Part shown: piece by piece, positions 1 through 4,531 of the stretch | How the letters are laid out: each line of letters opens with the position of its first letter | Position numbering within the stretch: the first letter of the stretch is position 1 | Assembly: GCA_011330835.1 (NCBI GenBank) | Contig: DRPO01000368.1 | Coordinates: 1 to 5,754, forward strand | Length of the DNA: 5,754 bases | Reading direction: 5' to 3' | Origin: Gammaproteobacteria bacterium | Lineage (GTDB): Bacteria; Pseudomonadota; Gammaproteobacteria; UWMA-0217 | Program-made: the position numbers and the translations under genes | Notes under the pieces: model-generated | What the model was told of the DNA's origin: nothing | Seen by the model: the letters and a program-made list of their open reading frames with translations, nothing else | Database searches by the model: none

Positions 1-300
1 ATGAGCAAGCGTGATTTTGATCCAATCCACCCGGGAGAGGTTCTGCTGGAAGAGTTTCTTCGGCCTATGGGGATCTCCCAGTACCGCCTGGCCAAGGATA
101 TCAGTGTGCCCCAGCGCAGGATCAGTGAAATAACGCAAGGCAAGCGTTCGATTACGGCCGATACCGCGTTGCGTCTAGGTCGTTATTTCGGAATGGAGGC
201 TCAGTTCTGGTTAAACCTGCAGTCTCGTTACGACCTCCTGCGGGCAGAGGAAAAACTGGACAATCGACTGGACAAGGAAGTAAGGCCACGCGCGGCTTAG
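1..300 (+). CDS. higA: HigA/VapI-family antitoxin (XRE-type HTH)
   Basis: This 99-residue protein matches the HigA (VapI) antitoxin family in length and layout. It has the family's amino-terminal 'PIHPGEVLLEEFL' signature (residues 8-20), then a helix-turn-helix covering roughly residues 26-50 (QYRLAKDISVPQRRISEITQG), then the 'ITADTALRLGRYFG...FWLNLQ' segment (51-73). By family knowledge, such proteins bind and neutralise the mRNA-cleaving toxin HigB and repress their own operon. higB normally precedes higA, so the toxin gene would lie upstream of the window and cannot be seen. The ATG is the first base of the window, so a slightly earlier start cannot be excluded, but this start gives the usual family amino terminus. 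The stop TAG is at 298-300. It is transcribed away from the cas operon and convergent with the broken gene at 305-430. Orphan status is possible. Confidence 0.88.
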   Translation: MSKRDFDPIHPGEVLLEEFLRPMGISQYRLAKDISVPQRRISEITQGKRSITADTALRLGRYFGMEAQFWLNLQSRYDLLRAEEKLDNRLDKEVRPRAA

Positions 301-304
301 CGCG

Positions 305-430
305 AATCTCATACCAGACCAGACAATCCTCATCCAGCAAAGCCGCCAGACGGCGCGCAAAGCGCCGCTCCCCCGGCGCCTTCATGCTCGCCAGCACATC
401 CTGCGAAAGCTCGGGAAACATCTGGGCCAT
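305..430 (-). pseudogene. Amino-terminal remnant of a NERD-domain helicase/nuclease-like gene
   Basis: The minus-strand frame starting at ATG 430-428 encodes 'MAQMFPELSQDVLASM', continues with a KAPGERRFARRL segment, and reaches LVWYEI before it changes character at about 305. After that the frame only reads the reverse complement of higA (to a stop near 152). The first 42 residues resemble from memory the start of bacterial proteins that combine a NERD (nuclease-related) domain with a superfamily 1 helicase, which begin 'MA.M.P' followed by a short helical ER..FR.L region and a 'LVWYDI' strand. The rest of the NERD fold and the helicase motifs are absent, so this is a broken gene and not a small functional protein. 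The break lies only a few bases from the higA stop codon, which suggests a deletion or insertion junction. Family assignment is by recognition only and is moderately certain; that the piece is truncated follows if the assignment is right. Confidence 0.55.
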
Positions 431-567
431 TCCAATCCTCCATGAAGAAAATCAGGCTCCACATGCTACCACAGCGGACAGCGCCCCACGTCGCATGGAC
501 GAAAAGAGCAATTATCCAGGTTACAACCCCAAGCCGACAAAGCCCAACGCAACAAGCAGACACACAT

Positions 568-600
568 CGTAGGCCAGATAAGCCGAAGGCGCATCAGGCA
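568..600 (+). repeat. REP-like palindromic repeat, copy 1
   Basis: This imperfect hairpin begins CGTAGGCC, has the centre ATAAGCCGAAGGC and ends GCATCAGGCA. The same core recurs six more times in this window (685-719, 3238-3270, 3310-3342, 4452-4484, 4532-4564, 4584-4616). It resembles the REP/BIME class of extragenic palindromes of gammaproteobacteria. Such elements are non-coding and are usually spread by a REP-associated transposase elsewhere in the genome. Confidence 0.8.
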
Positions 601-684
601 TTGTTAACGGCAACCACCTCGGGTTGTTGTTCCAGGAGGCGCAGGGCAATCGCGCTTAAATTTGATCGCTTAAAAATCAGCATA

Positions 685-719
685 GTAGGCCTGATAAGCC
701 TTCGGCTTATCAGGCCTAC
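685..719. repeat. REP-like repeat, copy 2: perfect palindrome with UUCG-type loop; possible array terminator
   Basis: Bases 685-700 are the exact reverse complement of 704-719, giving a 16-bp perfect inverted repeat around TTC. On the plus strand the tip can be drawn as a C(UUCG)G tetraloop. It is a symmetrical version of the REP-like core (GTAGGCCTGATAAGCC). Read on the minus strand it lies 35 nt beyond the last CRISPR repeat. Eight nucleotides after the stem comes the tract TTTTT (minus strand, about 672-676). It could therefore end the pre-crRNA transcript, but the T tract is short and displaced from the stem, so terminator function is an inference. Confidence 0.7.
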
Positions 720-754
720 GGTAAAGCACGAAGGAAAAGAAAAAAGAGGAGCAG

Positions 755-929
755 AATTCAATCCCTTTTTCATCAGGGCTACGTTCAAACGATGGCTCTC
801 TCCTGATCGCGTACATTCTTGATGTCTTAATCCCTTTTTCATCAGGGCTACGTTCAAACCAAATCTCCGACAACTTGGGCGATGCTGCTCTGCGTCTTAA
901 TCCCTTTTTCATCAGGGCTACGTTCAAAC
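755..929 (-). CRISPR. CRISPR mini-array, three repeats and two spacers
   Basis: Repeats are at 755-790, 824-859 and 894-929, each 36 nt. Spacers are 791-823 (33 nt) and 860-893 (34 nt). The two right-hand repeats are identical. The left-hand one matches over its last 30 nt but differs at four of its first six plus-strand positions, as expected for a decayed leader-distal repeat. On the minus strand the repeat starts GTTTGAACGTAGCCCTGATG, contains a CCCT...AGGG stem and ends ATTAAGAC. An eight-nucleotide ending of this kind is typical of the 5' handle left by Cas6 on type I and type III crRNAs. Both the degenerate end and the handle place transcription on the minus strand, with the leader at 930-1018 beside the RT gene. 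No spacer target can be named from sequence alone. With two spacers the array is either young, rarely used or contracted. Confidence 0.95.
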
Positions 930-1018
930 CCGCGGTGCTTTCGAAAACCCTCATGTATTCAATGTCTTGCGCGATGATCGCGTATATATCAAATGGGATA
1001 GACGCCACTTGGGGTTTC
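930..1018 (-). promoter_or_regulatory. CRISPR leader region
   Basis: This 89-nt interval separates the RT stop codon from the leader-proximal repeat, on the side opposite the degenerate repeat, so it should act as leader. It contains a 13-nt palindrome (CGCGAT-G-ATCGCG, 970-982). On the minus strand it has an AT-rich TTTGATATATAC segment (982-993). No clear IHF consensus is visible. The sequence AAGAC (minus strand, 968-964) equals the last five bases of the repeat and sits exactly one repeat-plus-spacer period (70 nt) from the first repeat. Leader identity is inferred from position. Confidence 0.6.
983..991 (-). promoter_or_regulatory. Possible extended -10 promoter for the CRISPR array
   Basis: On the minus strand the sequence TGATATATA offers an extended -10 arrangement (TG, one base, TATATA) about 55 nt before the first repeat. 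TATATA matches the sigma-70 -10 consensus at four of six positions, and no good -35 hexamer is apparent. The array could instead be co-transcribed with the cas genes that end at 1019. This is a weak call based on motif and position only. Confidence 0.25.
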
Positions 1019-1858
1019 CTATCGCGAGGGTTGGGGCAGTTTGTCGCCGAGGAAGGTGACTTCCGGGCCGCTGCGGATGAGTCGCGTCTTTCGAGGATGC
1101 AGTTCGAGGCCGAGTTTGTCAAGGGTCTGGCTGGCGTATTCGAGGGCCTGGGCGGCCTGGGCCTTGGTGGCGGCGAAGAGGAGGAAGTCGTCGGCGAAGC
1201 GGACGAAGGGGATGTGTTTGCGGGTGAGGGCGAGGTCGAACTGGTGGAGGTAGAGGTTGCAGAAGAGGGGGGAGAGGATGGCGCCCTGGGCGATGCCGCG
1301 AGCGCTTTTGAAGATGCTGCTTTGGTGGGCGCCGTGGGCGAGCCATTGGTCGATGAGTTTCAGGGCGGCGTTGTCGTCGATGAAGCGTTTGAGCTGTTTT
1401 TGCAGGGGCCGGTGGGGGATGCTGTCGAAGAAGCTGGCGATGTCGGCGTCGACCAGCCAGTCGAGGCCGGTGTTGATGCGTTCGCGGGCGCGGTTGAGGG
1501 CCATCTGGATGTTGCGGTTGGGGCGGTAGGCGAAGCTGTCTTCGTGGAAGAGGGCTTCGGCGCGCGGTTCGAGGACGGTGAGCAGGGCGCGCTGGACGAA
1601 TTTGTCGCGCAGGTATTGGGCGCTGAGGATGCGTTGTTTGCCGTCGGGTTTGCGCAGGGTGAAGCGGCGCAGGGGCTGGGGGCGGTAGCGCCCTTCGAGG
1701 ACGTCGGCCCGGCACTGGAGGATGTGGCGCACGAGGTGTTTTTCCAGTGCGTCGCGGTCGGTGTCGATGGACCAGGGGGTGTGCTGGGTGCGCAGGCGCC
1801 GCCAGGCGATGTCGAGGATTTCGGGGCTCATGGCTTGTTCGATCAGGGGGCTAGCCAT
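1019..1858 (-). CDS. CRISPR-associated reverse transcriptase (group II intron-like), stand-alone
   Basis: The 279-residue protein carries the retroviral-type RT motif series in order: LRKPDGKQRIL (68-78, motif 1); VQRALLTVLEP and FAYRPNRN (88-116, motif 2 region); WLVDADIASFFDSI (134-147, motif A, catalytic Asp139); GIAQGAILSPLFCNLYL (188-204, motif B); VRFADDFLLF (219-228, motif C, Asp223/Asp224); LGLELHPRKT (249-258, motif D); and VTFLG (267-271, motif E). All three catalytic aspartates are present, so it should be active. It ends eight residues after motif E and so lacks the thumb/X, maturase and endonuclease parts of group II intron proteins, as is usual for CRISPR RTs. ATG 1858-1856 overlaps the end of cas1 by 8 nt and has GGAG seven bases upstream inside cas1, so translation is coupled. 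An internal Met at residue 10 is a less likely start. The expected role is copying RNA-derived pre-spacers into DNA for Cas1-Cas2 integration. Confidence 0.93.
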   Translation of the reverse strand: MASPLIEQAMSPEILDIAWRRLRTQHTPWSIDTDRDALEKHLVRHILQCRADVLEGRYRPQPLRRFTLRKPDGKQRILSAQYLRDKFVQRALLTVLEPRAEALFHEDSFAYRPNRNIQMALNRARERINTGLDWLVDADIASFFDSIPHRPLQKQLKRFIDDNAALKLIDQWLAHGAHQSSIFKSARGIAQGAILSPLFCNLYLHQFDLALTRKHIPFVRFADDFLLFAATKAQAAQALEYASQTLDKLGLELHPRKTRLIRSGPEVTFLGDKLPQPSR

Positions 1859-2846
1859 CGGTATTCTCCAGTGCTTTGAGTCGTTGGCGAAATTGCTGGA
1901 TGAGGCCGCCAATCTGTTGGCGCAGCGGGGTGTCTTCGCGGGTTTCGTTGTCTTCCTGGGGTGATCGGGGCCAGTTTTCGCGCTGTTCGGCCCAGGCGGC
2001 GAAGAACCGGGGGCGGGCTTTTTTGCCGAGGCGGCAGCCTTCGCGTTCGCGGTAGTAGAAGTCTTCGGGCTGGAGTTGTTCATTGCGCAGGAGCTTGAGG
2101 ACGAGTTGGTCGACGCCGGCGCGAAAGGGTTCGCAGAAGTCGAGCGCGAGGCTTTCGCGGCCAGGGTAGTCCTCGTGGAGGTAGCCGAGCGCGGGGTCGA
2201 GGCCCCAGCCGATGAGTTGGTGGCGGACTTCGCTGTGGAGCAGGGTGTAGCCGAGCGAGAGCAGGGCGTTGACCGGGTCGCGGGGTGGGCGCCGGTTGCG
2301 TCCGGTGAATTTCCATGATGGGGGAAGTTGGCTGGCGAGCAGGGCGAACCAGGCGCGGGCGGCGCCGCCTTCGATGCCGCGGATGGTTTCGGCGGTGAGG
2401 GGACGGTGGAGTTTGTTGGAGGCGCGTTCGATGGCCTGGGCGTAGGAATCGCAAGCGTCGTTGTCGCCGGTCCAGTCGCGCAGGGTGTCGAGCGGGATCG
2501 TGGCGGCTTGCAGCTTGCGTTGCACGAACCAGGCGGCCAGCGCCCCGGCGCGTTCCGGGTTTTCGGCGCAGCGGTATTGCAGGCGGCGGAACGGGAGCTG
2601 GGCGGCGAGTCCGGCGCCGACATGGGCGGGTTGCTGGCGACCGTTGCCGGGCAGTGCGACGGTGGCGACGCCGGCGCTGGCGAGCGCGCGCAGGGCGCCG
2701 GTGGAGATCATGACGGCGCCGTGGAGGATGACCAGCTCCAGCGGTTCGAGGGGGATGCGCCGGCGCGCTTCGCCGGCCCGTTCCACCAGCAGGCAGCCGG
2801 TCGCGTAGCCGATCGTGGTGTTCTTGCGGTCGACGGTCAGGATCAT
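1851..2846 (-). CDS. cas1: CRISPR integrase Cas1
   Basis: This 331-residue protein has the Cas1 amino-terminal beta domain (MILTVDRKNTTIG..., 1-85) and an alpha-helical catalytic domain. Metal-binding candidates are Glu159 in GIEGGAARAWF, His224 in LGYLHEDYPGR, and Asp236/Glu239 in LDFCEPFRAGVDQL. Other family landmarks are DPVNALLSLGYTLL (190-203) and a basic GCRLGKKARPRF stretch (270-281). Length is normal for the family. Cas1 with Cas2 integrates pre-spacers at the leader-repeat junction. ATG 2846-2844 overlaps the cas2 stop as ATGA and has GGAGG eight bases upstream; the TAG at 1853-1851 overlaps the RT start. RT is a separate gene and not fused, unlike in many RT-Cas1 loci. The final 40 residues, rich in Glu, Arg and Gln, form a predicted amphipathic tail that could contact RT. 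Confidence 0.97.
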   Translation of the reverse strand: MILTVDRKNTTIGYATGCLLVERAGEARRRIPLEPLELVILHGAVMISTGALRALASAGVATVALPGNGRQQPAHVGAGLAAQLPFRRLQYRCAENPERAGALAAWFVQRKLQAATIPLDTLRDWTGDNDACDSYAQAIERASNKLHRPLTAETIRGIEGGAARAWFALLASQLPPSWKFTGRNRRPPRDPVNALLSLGYTLLHSEVRHQLIGWGLDPALGYLHEDYPGRESLALDFCEPFRAGVDQLVLKLLRNEQLQPEDFYYREREGCRLGKKARPRFFAAWAEQRENWPRSPQEDNETREDTPLRQQIGGLIQQFRQRLKALENTDG

Positions 2847-3199
2847 GGCCGGGCCTCCGGAGGATTGCGTTGAAGCAGGGTGGCGAGTTTGTCGATCAGA
2901 CGGGGCTTGGCCGCGCGCCGTCCGCTGAGCGCGCCTTGCAGCGCGCCGGGACGAGGGCCGGCTTCCCAGAGCGCGTCAGGCGAGCGAACGGGGTAAAGGC
3001 GAATATCATCCTCGCGGCTGTCGGTCATCTTGCGCAGGGATTTCTCGATCTTGCCGAGCGCGCCCGCGTCGCCCTTGTACAGATAGACCGAGCGTTGCGC
3101 CATGAGCGCGCGCTTTTTCAGGTAGTAATGCACGCGCCGAAGCCGCTTCGGGTCGCGAATGTCATAAGCGATAATGAACCAGTTTTTTCGATTTCTCAT
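2843..3199 (-). CDS. cas2: CRISPR-associated Cas2, partner of Cas1 (longer Cas2)
   Basis: This 118-residue protein has a ferredoxin-like Cas2 core: NWFIIAYDIRDPKRLRRVHYYLKK (6-29) with the conserved Asp13, then AQRSVYLYKGD (34-44), then SREDDIRLYPVRSP (61-74). A basic, proline-containing tail of about 45 residues follows and ends in a short helix (LIDKLATLLQRN); such tails help Cas2 dock onto Cas1. ATG 3199-3197 was chosen because the Cas2 fold begins a few residues later. The frame is open further upstream to 3256, but that part translates a REP-like repeat. The TGA overlaps the cas1 ATG by 4 nt. The upstream region has only a weak GGGG purine run as ribosome binding site. It differs clearly from the second Cas2-like protein at 3372-3656. 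Confidence 0.93.
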   Translation of the reverse strand: MRNRKNWFIIAYDIRDPKRLRRVHYYLKKRALMAQRSVYLYKGDAGALGKIEKSLRKMTDSREDDIRLYPVRSPDALWEAGPRPGALQGALSGRRAAKPRLIDKLATLLQRNPPEARP

Positions 3200-3237
3200 G
3201 GTGATCGACCCCGTTGGTGAATTTGGGCAGCCAGACC

Positions 3238-3270
3238 CGTAGGCCTGGTAAGCCAAAGGCGCGTCAGGCG
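3238..3270 (+). repeat. REP-like palindromic repeat, copy 3
   Basis: The sequence begins CGTAGGCCTGGTAAGCC and ends GGCGCGTCAGGCG. It is an imperfect hairpin of the same family as 568-600, with GG replacing GA in the left arm and a complementary change of the kind seen in drifting REP copies. It forms an inverted pair with 3310-3342. Confidence 0.75.
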
Positions 3271-3280
3271 TTGCCGGCGG

Positions 3281-3320
3281 CCCGGAATTGCCTGATGCGC
3301 CCCGGAATTGCCCGATGCGC
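3281..3320 (+). repeat. 20-nt tandem duplication
   Basis: Bases 3281-3300 (CCCGGAATTGCCTGATGCGC) are repeated at 3301-3320 with one C for T difference. The second copy runs into REP-like copy 4. This looks like a small local slippage or recombination product within the repeat cluster. Confidence 0.85.
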
Positions 3321-3342
3321 CTACGGCTTATCAGGCCTACGG
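3310..3342 (-). repeat. REP-like palindromic repeat, copy 4
   Basis: This is the inverted orientation of the family: GCCCGATGCGCC on the left, then ACGGCTTATCAGGCCTACGG. Together with 3238-3270 it makes a head-to-head pair, as in BIME clusters. Confidence 0.75.
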
Positions 3343-3371
3343 CGCAACCACGTTGGTGAAGGGACGTCGGT

Positions 3372-3656
3372 TTATCCGAGGTACAGCCCCGCTTCCGCGA
3401 AGCCGATATTTCCCTTTCCGATCAACAGCCTGGCGTCGTGATGATTATCTATCCACGCCAGCAGCAAACGGTCTTCCTGCTCGTCGATAATGTCCGCGAG
3501 TTGCAAAAAGAGTTCCTCCGCTTCCCGTGGCGCGAGCCGGCACTCGCAAACGGAATACTGGCCGTCGAGCCGCCAGGCGGCGAGACGCCGACGCACCTTG
3601 CGGCGTCTCGCATCGCTGACGATGTCATAGGCTATGATCGCTGGTCGCCGTTTCAT
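3372..3656 (-). CDS. Second, divergent Cas2-like protein
   Basis: This 94-residue protein opens with MKRRPAIIAYDIVSD (conserved Asp11). It continues with RRRKVRRRLAAWRLDGQYSVCECRL (17-41) and REAEELFLQLADIIDEQEDRLLLAWID (44-70). This is the beta-alpha-beta-beta-alpha-beta order of Cas2, with the 'D.....SV.EC.L' and 'D..DRLL' features of Cas2 proteins found near CRISPR RT genes. Beyond the opening IIAYDI it differs almost completely from the Cas2 at 2843-3199. The ATG at 3656-3654 lies inside the preceding coiled-coil gene (32-nt overlap), so the two are probably translationally coupled; only a weak GAAG is seen upstream. The last 20 residues (IGKGNIGFAEAGLYLG) are not typical Cas2 and may be a short extension. 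It may pair with Cas2 in a heteromer, act as a separate nuclease, or serve the RT; which of these applies is unknown. Confidence 0.85.
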   Translation of the reverse strand: MKRRPAIIAYDIVSDARRRKVRRRLAAWRLDGQYSVCECRLAPREAEELFLQLADIIDEQEDRLLLAWIDNHHDARLLIGKGNIGFAEAGLYLG

Positions 3657-4284
3657 GGGTCTTCAGGATGTTGGCCAGCAAATCGTCCGTTTCGGGGTCA
3701 GTCTCCAGAGCGACTGGCGGCTCGGGCGCCGATTCGACCGGCGGCTGACCGATTTCCTCGTTCAGAATGCCCGCGAAACTGGCCATCAGCTTCTCGAAAG
3801 TGTCGATAAAGTTATTCAGCCGTTTTTGCAGTCGGGCTTCCTCTTTCTCACGGACGATCGGGTTGGCGAACCGGTCGAGCCGCTGAAAACGATGGTCCAC
3901 CTCTTCCAGAAACTCCTCCGTCAGGTTATTCAAGCGGCGCTCCACCTGAGCGTAAGTCTCGGTGAAATATTGCAACCGTTGCTCCCGCAGCCGGGTCTTG
4001 CCATTGACCAGCACCTGATTACAGGTTTCGCGGAACGACTGAAGCCGCAGCTCCAGCGCCATGGCGATCGCCTCCTGGCGATATTCGAAGCCCATCTCCA
4101 ACTCCTTGCTGGCCGCCTTCTGGATCAGCTTGCGCTGGCCCGCCGTGCGAAACAGCGACAGCGGCGTCACCGGGCCGTGGCCCAGCGCGGAAGAGATCTG
4201 GCGCTCCGCCAGCTCGGTGCGCCGGTCAGCTTCGGCGCGCAGCGCGTCGATGGGAATCATGGGCGTGTTGGTTGAATCAGTCAT
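3625..4284 (-). CDS. Unrecognised alpha-helical/coiled-coil protein coupled to cas2-like gene
   Basis: This 219-residue protein is soluble by composition, with no hydrophobic segments. After a polar start (MTDSTNTPMIPIDALRAEADRR) it is almost wholly helical and charged from about residue 45 to 178, with heptad-like spacing in LQYFTETYAQVERRLNNLTEEF and RLQKRLNNFIDTFEKLM. A proline-rich acidic linker (180-200) and a short terminal helix (DLLANILKTH) follow. No catalytic motif is recognised and I cannot assign a family. ATG 4284-4282 has a strong GGAGAGG about five bases upstream; the frame is open to 4347 but that extension lacks a good start. Its end overlaps the second cas2-like gene by 32 nt, which ties it to the adaptation genes. 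A scaffold or nucleic-acid-handling role with the Cas2-like protein, or a link to the membrane protein at 4757-5754, is inference. Confidence 0.85.
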   Translation of the reverse strand: MTDSTNTPMIPIDALRAEADRRTELAERQISSALGHGPVTPLSLFRTAGQRKLIQKAASKELEMGFEYRQEAIAMALELRLQSFRETCNQVLVNGKTRLREQRLQYFTETYAQVERRLNNLTEEFLEEVDHRFQRLDRFANPIVREKEEARLQKRLNNFIDTFEKLMASFAGILNEEIGQPPVESAPEPPVALETDPETDDLLANILKTHETATSDHSL

Positions 4285-4385
4285 GGAACCTCTCCAGTTG
4301 AAAACTTGAATTGATCGGCGAAAAGTCCTCGCCCCAGCGTCTTGCACCCGAACAGCCTATCCGTGAATCCGCCTCCTGGGGCAAG

Positions 4386-4399
4386 TGGCAAGCTTGCCA
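4386..4399. promoter_or_regulatory. Perfect 14-bp dyad, possible operator
   Basis: TGGCAAGCTTGCCA reads the same on both strands. It lies about 100 bp upstream of the start codon of the coiled-coil gene, outside the REP family. A dimeric regulator site is possible, but it could also be a fragment of another dispersed repeat; there is no sequence evidence for a specific regulator. Confidence 0.35.
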
Positions 4400-4451
4400 A
4401 CGCTCGCGGGATCGTTTCCCTGGCGCCATCGCCTGGTCATTCCATCCCAAC

Positions 4452-4484
4452 CGTAGGCCCGATAAGCCGAAGGCGCATCGGGCG
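4452..4484 (+). repeat. REP-like palindromic repeat, copy 5
   Basis: It begins CGTAGGCCCGATAAGCC and ends GGCGCATCGGGCG. The two arms carry compensating changes (CCCGAT with ATCGGG) relative to the commoner CCTGAT/ATCAGG. This preserves the hairpin and indicates that structure matters. Confidence 0.8.
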
Positions 4485-4503
4485 TTGCCCATCATGAGCT
4501 GTC

Positions 4504-4523
4504 ATCCCGGCGAACGCCGGGAT
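4504..4523. repeat. ATCCCGGCG inverted repeat (dispersed proteobacterial type)
   Basis: ATCCCGGCG and CGCCGGGAT form a 9-bp perfect inverted repeat around AA, flanked by GTC and CCAG. Short hairpins of this kind (GTCAT-CCCG...CGGG-AT-CCAG) are widely scattered between genes of proteobacteria. They do not belong to the REP-like family here. Confidence 0.7.
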
Positions 4524-4531
4524 CCAGATCA

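Larger units (their letters stand above)
431..754. other. Gene-free spacer between broken gene and CRISPR array
   Basis: No convincing coding region is present here. Short frames on both strands read through REP-like repeats and lack recognisable motifs or ribosome binding sites. The stretch contains one imperfect REP-like unit (568-600) and one perfect palindrome of the same family (685-719). The AT-rich stretch around 655-684 lies just downstream of the palindrome when read in the array's direction of transcription. Nothing else is recognised. Confidence 0.6.
3200..3371. other. Gap between the two cas2 genes, filled with REP-like repeats
   Basis: This 172-nt stretch has no gene. It holds two REP-like units in opposite orientation (3238-3270 and 3310-3342), a near-perfect 20-nt tandem duplication (3281-3320), and an outer direct repeat CGTTGGTGAA at 3212-3221 and 3351-3360. 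The region must also carry the ribosome binding site for the gene starting at 3199. No clear promoter is seen, and the repeats may affect transcript processing between the two parts of the operon. Confidence 0.6.

Noticed and set aside
500..560. Possible degenerate eighth repeat around CCAGGTTACAACCCC
   Set aside because: Similarity to the REP-like core is too weak and the arms do not pair convincingly.
964..999. A fourth CRISPR repeat in the leader
   Set aside because: Only the five bases matching the repeat end agree; the remaining 31 positions do not, so it is not counted as a repeat.
670..1122. Minus-strand 150-codon frame through the CRISPR array
   Set aside because: It translates the repeats (recurring 'FERSPDEKGI') and the palindrome, so it is an artefact of array periodicity.
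875..1879. Long plus-strand open frame (334 codons) opposite RT
   Set aside because: It is very rich in Gly, Glu, Val and Ala with no motif, starts inside the CRISPR array, and is the GC-driven antisense shadow of the RT gene, whose motifs are unmistakable.
1859..2623. Minus-strand upstream extension of the RT frame (to 534 codons)
   Set aside because: This part is the out-of-frame reading of cas1, full of Pro, Ser and Ala, with no domain. RT homology starts near the ATG at 1858, which has a proper ribosome binding site.
2328..2873. Plus-strand 181-codon frame opposite cas1
   Set aside because: Antisense shadow with biased Gly/Ala composition and no recognisable motif.
3200..3256. Amino-terminal extension of Cas2 to 3256
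   Set aside because: The added residues come from a REP-like repeat and precede the normal start of the Cas2 fold.
3634..4275. Plus-strand 213-codon frame opposite the coiled-coil gene
   Set aside because: No ribosome binding site or family motif; the minus-strand gene has a strong binding site, a coherent helical pattern and an overlap with cas2-like.
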